Positions 1-7,200 of a stretch of DNA of 10,882 bases are shown one piece after another; the first letter of the stretch is position 1; each line of letters begins with the position of its first letter. This stretch comes from an uncultured Lachnospiraceae bacterium (GTDB lineage Bacteria; Bacillota; Clostridia; Lachnospirales; Lachnospiraceae): the NCBI GenBank assembly GCA_947589175.1, contig CANPZR010000064.1:1-10882 (forward strand), written 5' to 3'. The notes below the pieces were generated by a model. That model was not told the DNA's origin, made no database searches, and saw only the letters and a list, made by a program, of their open reading frames with translations. The position numbers and the translations under genes were made by a program.

Positions 1-1451
1 GCGATACTCCTATCGTCTTTGATAAATGCCTTCACTGTCAGTTCGGAAATCTCTGTCAGGGCGGCAAACAGCGTCGCGAAATCAGCCCTGGCATTTTCGG
101 AAAAATTCTGGGCATTATTCTCAATTTGACGCCCTATTTCTATCATGTTGACAGCGTGGTCGCTGATGCGCTCAAAATCACTGATGGTGTGCAGCAGCTC
201 GGTAACAATGCGACTGTCTGAATCGGTGAGGCTGACCGAGGACAGTTCAAGCAGAAAAGCGGATAGCTGATCTTCCATTTCATCAATTTTCTGCTCCTTT
301 TTTTCTACGCTGCGCACTGCTTTTTCATCGAAATCAAATATGGCAAGAAGCGCTTCCTGCAATGCGTCCTTCGCCTTTGCCGCCATTTCATTGGTCCGAT
401 CCTTGCACTGCGACACGGCAAGCGGAGGCGTTGCGGCAAGACGTTTATCAATCAGCACAGAATTTTCCTTTTCCTCGGAATCCGGCACTATTTTTTTTGC
501 GAGCTTTACAAGCTGATTTGTAAACGGCAAAAGCAGCAGAGTTGTCACAATATTAAAAATGGAATGAACGGCGGCTATCTCTACAGCGCCGATAGATTTA
601 TCTACAAAGGTAAAATGCAAGAGCGAGTCGAACCCATAAAAAACGGTGAGGCAGGCCATTGTGCCGATAATATTGAACGACATATGCACAACGGTTACCC
701 GCTTGGCATTTTTATTGACACCGATGGAAGATAGCAGCGCTGTCACGCATGTGCCGATATTCTGCCCCATAATAATCGGTATCGCCATTCTGTATGAAAT
801 AGCTCCTGTCATGGAGAGCGCCTGCAGCACGCCGACAGACGCCGCCGAGGACTGTATGACACCTGTAAACAGAGCTCCGAATAACACGCTTAAAATAGGA
901 TTTTTAAAGGCTGTCAGCAGCTCGGAGAATCCCTCCATTTCAGCGAGGGGCGATACGGCATTTTTCATAAGCTCCATACCGTACATCAGCACGGAAAATC
1001 CCACCAGAATCGTGCCTATATCCTGCTTCTTTTTGTTTTTGCTCATCATGAGCATCGCAATGCCGACAAGCGCCACGACCGGGGCAAAATTTTCCGGTTT
1101 CAGCATGGACACCAGCACATTGTCGCTCTCAATGCCCGCGGTGCTGAGCAGCCAGGCTGTCAGCGTCGTCCCGATATTTGATCCCATGATAACGCCGACC
1201 GTCTGCTCGAGCTGCATAATTCCTGAATTTACAAGGCCGACGAGCATTACCGTCATGGCCGATGAGGACTGTACGGCAATGGTGATGCCCGCGCCGAGCG
1301 CCAGGCTTTTAAATGGGTTAGAGGTCATTTTTTTCAATGTAATCTCCAGCCTGCCTCCCGCAATTTTCTCCAGGCTCTGCGACATGACGTGCATGCCGAA
1401 CAGGAAAAAAGCGAGCCCCCCGCACAAGGTACATATGGAAAATATATTCAT
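1..1451 (-). CDS. Na+/phosphate cotransporter with C-terminal PhoU-like domain (partial, 3' end off window)
   Basis: This is a sodium-dependent inorganic phosphate importer of the NptA/PNaS (Na/Pi-cotransporter II) family in the cytoplasmic membrane. Reading the minus strand from the ATG at 1451 gives 483 codons open to the window edge. Two inverted transmembrane repeats carry the family QSSS-type motifs: QSSSA at residues 61-65 and QSSAA at 200-204. Each is followed by a conserved GxNIGT stretch (SNIGTT near 91-96, QNIGTC near 230-235). Hydrophobic segments span about 1-310. From about 340 the protein is a soluble, charged, helical PhoU-like region (FERISDHAVNMIE near 426-438). Family members are usually about 540-560 residues, so roughly 60-80 are missing at the C terminus. 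The start is fixed by GGAGG five bases upstream; an ATG at 1463 overlaps that ribosome site and was not chosen. The gene starts 22 bases after the kinase stop, so it is probably the third gene of the regulator-kinase operon. Confidence 0.93.
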   Translation of the reverse strand, partial: MNIFSICTLCGGLAFFLFGMHVMSQSLEKIAGGRLEITLKKMTSNPFKSLALGAGITIAVQSSSAMTVMLVGLVNSGIMQLEQTVGVIMGSNIGTTLTAWLLSTAGIESDNVLVSMLKPENFAPVVALVGIAMLMMSKNKKKQDIGTILVGFSVLMYGMELMKNAVSPLAEMEGFSELLTAFKNPILSVLFGALFTGVIQSSAASVGVLQALSMTGAISYRMAIPIIMGQNIGTCVTALLSSIGVNKNAKRVTVVHMSFNIIGTMACLTVFYGFDSLLHFTFVDKSIGAVEIAAVHSIFNIVTTLLLLPFTNQLVKLAKKIVPDSEEKENSVLIDKRLAATPPLAVSQCKDRTNEMAAKAKDALQEALLAIFDFDEKAVRSVEKKEQKIDEMEDQLSAFLLELSSVSLTDSDSRIVTELLHTISDFERISDHAVNMIEIGRQIENNAQNFSENARADFATLFAALTEISELTVKAFIKDDRSI

Positions 1452-1473
1452 AAAATCCTCCATTCTTAATTTC

Positions 1474-2778
1474 CTATTGAAACATGACAGTTATTTTTGT
1501 ACCCACATTTACTGTACTTTCTACGGCTATCTCCGCGCCGTGATGAACGGCGATGTGGCGGACAATCGACAGTCCGAGCCCTGTGCCTCCCCTCGCGTGG
1601 CTGCGGCTCATATCGACACGGTAGAACCGCTCGAATATGCGGGGAATACTGTCCTTCGGAATACCAATGCCCGTATCCGATACGATGAGCGTCCGATCCG
1701 CGATCTCGATTTCAATATTGCCGTTTTCCCGGTTATACTTAATTGCATTGTCAACCAGGTTATATACAAGCTCTGTTATCTGCGTCTGATTCCCAAGAAT
1801 CGGCCCCGAATCCCCGTCTATCGTGATACTGATGCCCCGCTGCCGCGCCTGCTGAATAAGCCGTTCCCTGCACTCCTCGGCGGTAGCTTTCAGGTCTACG
1901 CTGTCAGTCAGCGGAATATCCTCGGCAGAATCAAGCTGCGAAAGGCGGATAATATCACCGATCAGATTGAGAAGCCTTGTGCTCTCATCCCGTATCTTTC
2001 CCGCAAATTTCACGCTATCCCCGCCCTGGGCCATGCCCGTTTCAATCAGCTCTGCATAGCCTATAATCGATGTCAGCGGAGTTTTCAGCTCGTGAGATAC
2101 ATTGGCCGTAAACTCCTGCCGCATCTGCTCCTGTGAGCCCCGCACATTTTTTATTTCCTCCGCGAGCGGAATCAGCTCGTCATAAAGACCGATTTCCTCC
2201 GGCGATTTGTTCTTTTCAAGCATTTCAGGGATGCGCTGCAGCGGCGTGATGAGATTGTCTGTCAGCTTGACAGACACAATAAGCGATACCACAATAATGA
2301 CCGCTATTACCACACAGATAATGACCAGTGAGTGCTCGAACATGGCAAAAATGGAATCTGCCTGTACGGAAACGCGCAGGATATTGCCATCATCGAGCTT
2401 TTTTGCATAGTAATAGTCCTCCGTGCCTATTGTGTCTGAATATCGGATATCGCTGCCTGTCCCATTTGCCAGCGCCTCCTTTATTTCCTGGCGGTCAAGG
2501 TGGTTCTTCATTTTTTCAGCATCCGCATCACTCTCATATAACACCTTTCCCGCCTTATCAATCAGAGTGATTCGAAAATCCTCCTCGGTAAAGCTGTTCA
2601 GTTCATCAACGGACGCGAGCTTATCATAGCACTGGGAAACAATGCGGCACTCATTCGCGAGATTTTCCTCCACCTCGCGCCTGAACAGGCTGTAATAAAC
2701 AATGGTCGTTATGAAAATGCCAATAAGGGCAGTCACAATTCCCATATAAAACAATCTAAGAACAATTTTTCTCTCCAT
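1474..2778 (-). CDS. PhoR-like sensor histidine kinase
   Basis: A membrane histidine kinase that autophosphorylates and passes phosphate to the response regulator encoded just upstream. Numbering from the ATG at 2778 (434 aa): transmembrane helix 1 at about 5-30; an extracytoplasmic sensor region at about 31-148; helix 2 at about 149-171; a short HAMP-like linker; and a HisKA domain with the phospho-acceptor His229 in FTANVSHELKTPL. The ATPase domain has an N box (NLVDNAIKYN, about 340-349), G1 (DTGIGI, 368-373), F box (FERFYR, 382-387) and G2 (GGTGLGLSI, 397-405). All catalytic motifs are intact. A GTG at 2784 overlaps the regulator stop codon, but AAGGAG lies five bases before the ATG at 2778, so the ATG is preferred. 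That leaves a 2-base gap to the regulator. The HisKA sequence and the downstream phosphate transporter suggest a PhoR role. The actual signal is inferred, not seen. Confidence 0.93.
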   Translation of the reverse strand: MERKIVLRLFYMGIVTALIGIFITTIVYYSLFRREVEENLANECRIVSQCYDKLASVDELNSFTEEDFRITLIDKAGKVLYESDADAEKMKNHLDRQEIKEALANGTGSDIRYSDTIGTEDYYYAKKLDDGNILRVSVQADSIFAMFEHSLVIICVVIAVIIVVSLIVSVKLTDNLITPLQRIPEMLEKNKSPEEIGLYDELIPLAEEIKNVRGSQEQMRQEFTANVSHELKTPLTSIIGYAELIETGMAQGGDSVKFAGKIRDESTRLLNLIGDIIRLSQLDSAEDIPLTDSVDLKATAEECRERLIQQARQRGISITIDGDSGPILGNQTQITELVYNLVDNAIKYNRENGNIEIEIADRTLIVSDTGIGIPKDSIPRIFERFYRVDMSRSHARGGTGLGLSIVRHIAVHHGAEIAVESTVNVGTKITVMFQ

Positions 2779-2780
2779 GC

Positions 2781-3446
2781 TCACTCCTTATCCAGCTTAT
2801 ATCCCACGCCGCGCACTGTGACAATACAGTTTCCATATTCACCCAGCTTATTCCGCAGCGAACGGATATGAACATCCAGGGTTCGCCCTGTGCTGTCGCT
2901 CCCCCATATGCGGTCGAGAATATTGTCACGGCGAAGCACGATTCCCGGGTTCTGCATAAACAGCTTCAAGAGTTCAAATTCCTTGTATGTCAGCTCTATT
3001 GTCCGATCGCCTGCGCGCGCCGACCTTGTCTGATCCGAGATAGAAATTCCGCCAAAGTCAAGGGTTTCGTCTTCCCGCTGCTCGGCTCCTCTAAGTCTTG
3101 CTTTTACGCGGCTCACCATTTCCAAAACCCCGAAAGGCTTGCACATATAATCATCCGCTCCCAGATCAAGCCCCTTTACCCTGTCAAGCTCGGTCGTTTT
3201 GGCGGAAATGATAATAACGGGGATTTTGGCGTGCACCGCATTGCCGCGAAGCTTTTTTAATATGGTAAGCCCGTCGTCGCCAGGCAGCATTATATCAAGC
3301 AATATCAGGTCAGGAATCTGCTCCTCCAATGCCCTGTAAAAATCATTCGGCTTCTCAAAGGCCTTGACCTCATAGCCGTTCTTTTCCAGGGCATAGCTCT
3401 CAAGCTCTCGGATATTTTCCTCGTCTTCTACAATATATATCAGCAT
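2781..3446 (-). CDS. PhoP-like OmpR-family response regulator
   Basis: A cytoplasmic DNA-binding regulator activated by phosphorylation from the adjacent kinase. Numbering from the ATG at 3446 (221 aa): the receiver domain has the acidic pair Glu7-Asp8, phospho-acceptor Asp51 in LILLDIMLPG, Ser81 in IIISAK and Lys103 in CKPFG. The C-terminal winged-helix domain covers about 126-219, with LTYKEFELLKLF, the recognition-helix region RTLDVHIRSLRNKLG and the ending VRGVGYKL, as usual for OmpR/PhoB/PhoP. Length is normal for the family. A start at 3458 would add four residues, but that ATG is part of the GGAG ribosome site lying six bases before 3446, and it has no such site of its own. The gene is first of a three-gene operon with the kinase (2-base gap) and the Na+/Pi transporter. 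A possible Pho box lies upstream, which would allow autoregulation. Confidence 0.94.
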   Translation of the reverse strand: MLIYIVEDEENIRELESYALEKNGYEVKAFEKPNDFYRALEEQIPDLILLDIMLPGDDGLTILKKLRGNAVHAKIPVIIISAKTTELDRVKGLDLGADDYMCKPFGVLEMVSRVKARLRGAEQREDETLDFGGISISDQTRSARAGDRTIELTYKEFELLKLFMQNPGIVLRRDNILDRIWGSDSTGRTLDVHIRSLRNKLGEYGNCIVTVRGVGYKLDKE

Positions 3447-3509
3447 TTTATTCTCCATTCCGGGGAGTCACAAATAGTCAATGCAAAAAAATCCGCATTA
3501 TCCACTTCC

Positions 3510-3554
3510 CGATACTGCCAATATAGCATAGTCATGTAAAATTAAACAGTATCG
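3510..3554. repeat. 8-bp perfect inverted repeat around the regulator promoter
   Basis: CGATACTG at 3510-3517 and its exact complement CAGTATCG at 3547-3554 are separated by 29 bases. The pair flanks the candidate -10 element and the nearest TTTACA. It could be two half-sites for a looping regulator or chance. The arms do not extend further. Confidence 0.35.
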
Positions 3555-3574
3555 AAATGTAAAATCTAAGTTAA
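3520..3574 (-). promoter_or_regulatory. Candidate Pho-box promoter of the regulator-kinase-transporter operon
   Basis: On the minus strand TTAACT (3574-3569) is followed exactly 11 bases later by TTTACA (3563-3558). A second TTTACA (3540-3535) lies 23 bases further on, close to two 11-base steps, with a weaker ATACTG (3552-3547) between. TT(A/T)ACA repeats at 11-base spacing are the known PhoP-binding pattern in Bacillus and related Firmicutes. A -10-like TATATT is at 3525-3520. The hexamer 17 bases before it (TGTTTA) is a poor -35, as expected for an activator-dependent promoter. The phase of the last repeat is off by one, so the assignment is tentative. Confidence 0.45.
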
Positions 3575-3609
3575 TTTCTTCTTTTCAATGAAACAAAGAA
3601 TTCCTTTTG

Positions 3610-4233
3610 CTACAGGCAGAAATCCTTTAACTGCCGCTTCAGCATGTCTTTCTTAAAATAATTTCTGTCCACTGGCCCGCTAATGCCGCTTACCTGCCCG
3701 CTGTCCGTGTACTGCCAGCCGGCCCAGTTCTTCCAGGGATTTTTCATGCTGGGGCGAATAACATTATACTCGGCAATCCAGAGAGGATATTCCGACAGGC
3801 GCTTATCAAATAGGTTCGCCGCATTGGACGAATCACTATATATCGCAACTCTCCCTCCCGTAGCCGTCTGAAGTTCCTGTAAAAAAACCAGCGATATTTC
3901 ATTGACCTGCTCTTTTGTCAGATCCCCGAAGGACTCAAAATCCATGACCGGACAGCTCTGATATTCTTTTCCATCAATAACCTGGGCAAAATGCTGCGCC
4001 TCCTGTCTGGCCTCCTCGATTGAGCGCGCTGTGACAAAATGATAGAAACCGATTTTCAGCCCCGCCTTCAGAGCCCCACGATAATTTTTCTCGAAATTCG
4101 GATCAATATAGGCAGCGCCCTCCGACGCCTTCATATAAACGACAGAGACTCCCGCATTTTTTACACTTTCAAAGTCGATGCCGTCATCCCAATGGCTCAC
4201 ATCAATTCCCTCATATCTTTTTTTATTTTCCAT
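3610..4233 (-). CDS. GH25-family lysozyme (N-acetylmuramidase), no signal peptide
   Basis: A glycoside hydrolase family 25 muramidase, which cleaves the MurNAc-GlcNAc bond of peptidoglycan. Numbering from the ATG at 4233 (207 aa): the family opening GIDVSHW carries Asp11, and PVMDFES carries the catalytic pair Asp98 and Glu100. The strands VYMKASEG and GFYHFV, LWIAEYN and the closing WQYTDSG...VDRNYF also fit the family fold. The protein is only the catalytic domain, with no signal peptide, membrane helix or wall-binding repeats. Such bare GH25 proteins are common as phage-type endolysins. The upstream ATG at 4290 would overlap the previous gene and lacks a good ribosome site, while AGGAG lies eight bases before 4233. 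The gene follows the RloB-like gene by 37 bases with no terminator or promoter seen, so it may be co-transcribed with the ATPase-RloB pair. How it would reach the wall is unknown. Confidence 0.9.
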   Translation of the reverse strand: MENKKRYEGIDVSHWDDGIDFESVKNAGVSVVYMKASEGAAYIDPNFEKNYRGALKAGLKIGFYHFVTARSIEEARQEAQHFAQVIDGKEYQSCPVMDFESFGDLTKEQVNEISLVFLQELQTATGGRVAIYSDSSNAANLFDKRLSEYPLWIAEYNVIRPSMKNPWKNWAGWQYTDSGQVSGISGPVDRNYFKKDMLKRQLKDFCL

Positions 4234-4270
4234 CCTCATCTCTCCTATCTGGCGCTGTTGATTTTTGTTC

Positions 4271-4972
4271 TTAAATATCAGGCTTCTCATTTATAATATC
4301 TTCGATAATCTTACCAACATTACTGCTGACTTTCCCTTTCAGCTGATGAATGTTCTGATTGATCATCTTTTCTTGTGTTATTGCTATCGACACATTATCC
4401 GCAAGCTCACCTATCCTTGAATTTGTTTTAGCATTCATCCCGGTTAATTCGAGCAATGTGTTATACGCATGGCCGTATTTGCCTTTTTCATCAATTCTTA
4501 AAAATTCTGCCTCATGATTTTTAATATTCTTTTCATAACTTCCCTCTATATGAAGTATAAGAAAAAGTTCAAAACCCGGATTGGTGACTGCTGCAATATC
4601 GTTCTCCTCGATAGATGCTATCAATTCTTCATATCCCTGCACCTTTTCTTCAAAAATATCGCCATCAAATACAATAATCATCTTATCGCGATCCGAATCA
4701 AAATCATTATCTGGATTTTGTTTTTGCTTCTCAGCGAAATCCACAAGGTTTTTTGCAAAGGAAATATCTCTGTCCGCATCCGTTTTTTCCCACAAACGAA
4801 TATCAATCAAAGGATGAATCCCCAGCTGTTTTCTTAAATCGATTAGTCGTTTAAAATAAAATGTCTCTGTATTTGCGCCTTCACAAATAAAGAAATATTT
4901 TCGAAATGGCTCAATCTGCTCCTCCTGATCTGACGGCCGGCTATTCCAGTTAGTATAAGCGCGTACTGGCAT
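4271..4972 (-). CDS. rloB: RloB-like TOPRIM-fold protein (AbiLii-type)
   Basis: A 233-residue protein of the RloB-like family, the second component of AbiL-type abortive-infection modules. Predicted TOPRIM-like features, numbered from the ATG at 4972, are Glu31 in FFICEGANTE, an acidic Asp103-Gly-Asp105 in MIIVFDGD, and the family signature NPGFELFLILH at about 131-141. These would form a metal-dependent nuclease-type site; that activity is inferred from the fold and not proved for the family. No signal peptide or membrane segment is seen. The start is set by AAAGGAG six bases upstream; an ATG at 5035 in the same frame would give an implausible 86-base overlap. The chosen start overlaps the ATPase stop by 23 bases, which suggests translational coupling and a joint complex. 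The region is clearly AT-rich compared with the right half of the window. Confidence 0.85.
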   Translation of the reverse strand: MPVRAYTNWNSRPSDQEEQIEPFRKYFFICEGANTETFYFKRLIDLRKQLGIHPLIDIRLWEKTDADRDISFAKNLVDFAEKQKQNPDNDFDSDRDKMIIVFDGDIFEEKVQGYEELIASIEENDIAAVTNPGFELFLILHIEGSYEKNIKNHEAEFLRIDEKGKYGHAYNTLLELTGMNAKTNSRIGELADNVSIAITQEKMINQNIHQLKGKVSSNVGKIIEDIINEKPDI

Positions 4973-6329
4973 CTTGCTCTCCTTTCTGGAAAGAAAACTG
5001 CTGAAATACCGGGATTGCCCCGTACCTGCCTTCAAGATAAGCCTTATTCAATTTCTTATCATATCTTTCCTTAAAACGATCCAGAGAATATATCTTGCTG
5101 GCATTATCAGCATTTCTTTCCACAAACCATATCTCGTCTCTGCGGAAAAGGCTCTGATCCATGATAACATCCTCGTGCGTTGTAAACACCAACTGCATCC
5201 GAACATCTTCATGAGCTTCCATAAACAGTTTCAGAAAATGTTCTGTAAGTTTCGGATGCAGGCTGCGTTCCAGCTCATCTACAACAAAAACTGCGTCCGG
5301 ACGATCTGTAAGGAGCATATCAATGAGATCAAATAGTCTCTTTGTACCATCTGATTCTTCTACAAAGCTAAAATCAAAAGCTGATTTTCCATGTTTCAGA
5401 ACAAGTGTTGAAATCTCTGGTTCCGAATTTCCCTGAACGCGGATATTGAAAAAACCGCCCTCAACTCTCCATGTCATCTGAATACTGGGGAGATTGGTCA
5501 TCTGTATTTGAGCCTTCAAATGGGAAAAAATACTCTGCACAACCTCTGCCGGAACCATCTTGCTCATTTCATCAACCGTAATCGGTCTCGTCTTAATATC
5601 CGTTATGCCTGTATCAAATGTCTGAATCAGCTTGCTGATATTCTCCAATGATTCATCATTGTAATAAGCTTCTGTGTTGGAGATTCCAATGTTCGGATTG
5701 ATTACAATAACATTATTCATAATCCAGCTAAATGTTTCTGAGAAAAACAAAAGCTGTGAATTGCTGTCGTACTTCTTTCCCCGATTCATCTCGGCAAGAA
5801 AAAGCTGTGCATTATGATCAGCAAAATCCTCTGAATAAACGGTAAATCTGCTTTTTTCCGCATCGGAAAGCTTCACATCATCTCCTAAGACCGGCGCACT
5901 GCTTCCTTCTCTGATAAAAAGCGGATGCGCCCCGCCATCCTGCATCAGCTCATACAACCATTCCTCCGTGATTTTCCTCTGACTGAGTATCGCAGAAAAA
6001 CCATAGACATAAAATGTATCTCCTACCGTAAACTGCAATTCAAAAAGACTCTCTCGTGCCTTATTCATTTCCTTGTTTCTGCAAAAATCATTCACAGACC
6101 AAATTGGGAGCCCCTCCATCAATGCAATCTTAATAAAAGCAAATGCTGTTACCAGATTTGATTTGCCAGATGCATTTGCGCCATAAACAACAGCATTTTT
6201 CAGCAGCTGTGTCTGTTTTATCTTCATGCGATGCCCCTTATTTCCCTGGATCTTGCTGGAAGAAATCATCGACAGTTCTTCCTTCTGATCGAAGGATTTA
6301 AAATTCTCCACGGATACTTTAATCAACAT
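4950..6329 (-). CDS. AAA15/OLD-like ATPase, AbiLi-type defence component
   Basis: A 459-residue ABC/SMC-type ATPase of the AAA15/16 group that pairs with RloB-like proteins. Seen from the ATG at 6329: the start MLIKVSVENFKSF typical of the group, Walker A in VVYGANASGKSNL (Lys56, Ser57), an ABC-signature-like EESDGTKRL (about 324-332), Walker B VFVVDELERSLHP (Asp351, Glu352) and a switch His385 in FTTHED. The tail IWFVERNADN...YSLDRFKERYDKKLNKAYLEGRYGAIP is characteristic of AbiL/RloA-like ATPases. It probably senses or responds to phage and controls the RloB-like partner; that role is by homology of the pair. ATG 6329 has AAGGAG eight bases upstream. An in-frame ATG at 6377 lies upstream of the likely transcription start and was rejected. 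The reading frame is intact with all motifs, so the system looks functional. Confidence 0.88.
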   Translation of the reverse strand: MLIKVSVENFKSFDQKEELSMISSSKIQGNKGHRMKIKQTQLLKNAVVYGANASGKSNLVTAFAFIKIALMEGLPIWSVNDFCRNKEMNKARESLFELQFTVGDTFYVYGFSAILSQRKITEEWLYELMQDGGAHPLFIREGSSAPVLGDDVKLSDAEKSRFTVYSEDFADHNAQLFLAEMNRGKKYDSNSQLLFFSETFSWIMNNVIVINPNIGISNTEAYYNDESLENISKLIQTFDTGITDIKTRPITVDEMSKMVPAEVVQSIFSHLKAQIQMTNLPSIQMTWRVEGGFFNIRVQGNSEPEISTLVLKHGKSAFDFSFVEESDGTKRLFDLIDMLLTDRPDAVFVVDELERSLHPKLTEHFLKLFMEAHEDVRMQLVFTTHEDVIMDQSLFRRDEIWFVERNADNASKIYSLDRFKERYDKKLNKAYLEGRYGAIPVFQQFSFQKGEQDASTRLY

Positions 6330-6359
6330 AAATATATCTCCTTCCCAGATTACAATCAT

Positions 6360-6388
6360 ATTATAATCTGTATTCAAGAAATTTACAA
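6360..6388 (-). promoter_or_regulatory. Promoter of the ATPase-RloB module
   Basis: On the minus strand a -35 hexamer TTGTAA (6388-6383) and a consensus -10 TATAAT (6365-6360) are separated by exactly 17 bases. Transcription should start near 6353, about 24 bases before the ATG at 6329. The module therefore has its own promoter, independent of the upstream hydrolase gene. Confidence 0.7.
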
Positions 6389-6400
6389 CAGTAATTTTCT

Positions 6401-6425
6401 TATTTGGAGATTTTTTCTCTAAATA
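6401..6425 (-). terminator. Weak hairpin at the end of the gamma-glutamyl hydrolase gene
   Basis: On the minus strand TATTTAGAGA (6425-6416) can pair with TCTCCAAATA (6410-6401) through a five-A loop, a ten-base-pair stem with one A-C mismatch that includes the stop codon. It is AT-rich and lacks a clean U-tract, so termination here would be weak at best. Confidence 0.25.
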
Positions 6426-7123
6426 TTCGCCCGAATAAACTCTGAAAATATCGCCCTGCTATTTTCATCGGTCCGATATGAAAATTCCGGATGCCACTGT
6501 ATGCCCCAGATAAATTTCTTCTCCGGAACACAGATTGCCTCGGTCAGACCATCTTCCGATACCGCCATTGCGAGCGCCTTAGGCGCCAGCATGCGGATTG
6601 CCTGATGATGATAGCTGTTCACCATCAGCGTTTCCTTTTGCAGCAATTCATGCAGCGGGGTGTGTTCTATAATATTCACGGAATGTACCGGCACATCATA
6701 GGGCGGCTTCTGGTGATGTTCGATATCGGACGGGTACTCCGAGGGCAAGTCCTGATATAAGGTTCCGCCCATAACAGCATTGATAAATTGGATTCCCCTG
6801 CATATTCCCAGAAGCGGCTTGTCCTTTTCGTACACCATGTGAAATAATAGTTTCTCCATTTCGTCACGTTCTTTGCAGGATGCGCCACATTTTTCCGTGC
6901 GATTCTGTCCGTATAAATCGGGTGAGACATCCTGTCCTCCCGTAAATAAAAATCCATCTATTTCCTCTGTAATCTGCCGCAAATCCCTTTCGTCTGATGT
7001 CAGGGGAAGCATGACCGGAATCCCTCCCGCCTGCTCAATTCCCCGCATATAGCCGGGCAGCATCCAATAGCTCTCCCTCTCTGTGTCTATCAGCGGAACC
7101 AGTCCGATTATCGGTTTTTTCAT
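6419..7123 (-). CDS. Gamma-glutamyl-gamma-aminobutyrate hydrolase family protein (peptidase C26)
   Basis: A 234-residue cytosolic class-I glutamine-amidotransferase-like hydrolase of the PuuD/C26 family, which cleaves gamma-glutamyl amide bonds. The catalytic triad is visible: nucleophile Cys108 in LLGICRGIQ, His211 and Glu213 in GIQWHPEF. The family landmarks TGGQDVSPDLYG (about 61-72) and NSYHHQAI (169-176) are also present. It stands alone, with no synthetase partner in the window, so it is a free hydrolase and not an amidotransferase subunit. The substrate cannot be read from sequence; gamma-glutamyl-GABA from putrescine breakdown, a folate polyglutamate or a gamma-glutamyl peptide are all possible. 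The ATG at 7123 has GGAGG eight bases upstream. The gene has its own promoter at 7229-7201, with a terminator hairpin between promoter and start, so expression is probably controlled by attenuation. Confidence 0.9.
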   Translation of the reverse strand: MKKPIIGLVPLIDTERESYWMLPGYMRGIEQAGGIPVMLPLTSDERDLRQITEEIDGFLFTGGQDVSPDLYGQNRTEKCGASCKERDEMEKLLFHMVYEKDKPLLGICRGIQFINAVMGGTLYQDLPSEYPSDIEHHQKPPYDVPVHSVNIIEHTPLHELLQKETLMVNSYHHQAIRMLAPKALAMAVSEDGLTEAICVPEKKFIWGIQWHPEFSYRTDENSRAIFSEFIRANI

Positions 7124-7141
7124 ATGCCTTCCCTCCAGATA

Positions 7142-7182
7142 TTTTTATACAATATAAAAAGCGCCCTGCCACTGCAGAACGC
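7142..7182 (-). terminator. Intrinsic terminator in the leader of the C26 gene (attenuator candidate)
   Basis: On the minus strand GCGTTCTGC (7182-7174) pairs with GCAGGGCGC (7169-7161) across a four-base loop, nine base pairs including two G-U pairs, extendable by AAGG with the U-tract. TTTTT (7160-7156) follows directly. The U-tract also begins a second perfect hairpin, TTTTTATA (7160-7153) with TATAAAAA (7149-7142). It sits after the promoter at 7229-7201 and before the C26 ribosome site. Confidence 0.7.
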
Positions 7183-7200
7183 CCTTGTTCACATGAAATA

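Noticed and set aside
646..2136. Plus-strand open frame of 496 codons
   Set aside because: It lies antisense to the transporter and kinase, whose conserved motifs are unmistakable. Its product has no recognisable domain and its start has no convincing ribosome site.
4973..5035. N-terminal extension of the RloB-like protein to 5035
   Set aside because: It would overlap the ATPase gene by 86 bases; AAAGGAG is well placed for the ATG at 4972.
4271..6329. PARIS system (AriA/AriB) as identity of the ATPase-TOPRIM pair
   Set aside because: The NPGFELFLILH signature and the ATPase tail fit RloB/AbiL-type proteins better. A profile search would settle it.
6330..6377. N-terminal extension of the ATPase to an ATG at 6377
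   Set aside because: The ATG lies upstream of the predicted transcription start of the module, and the AAGGAG site serves the ATG at 6329.
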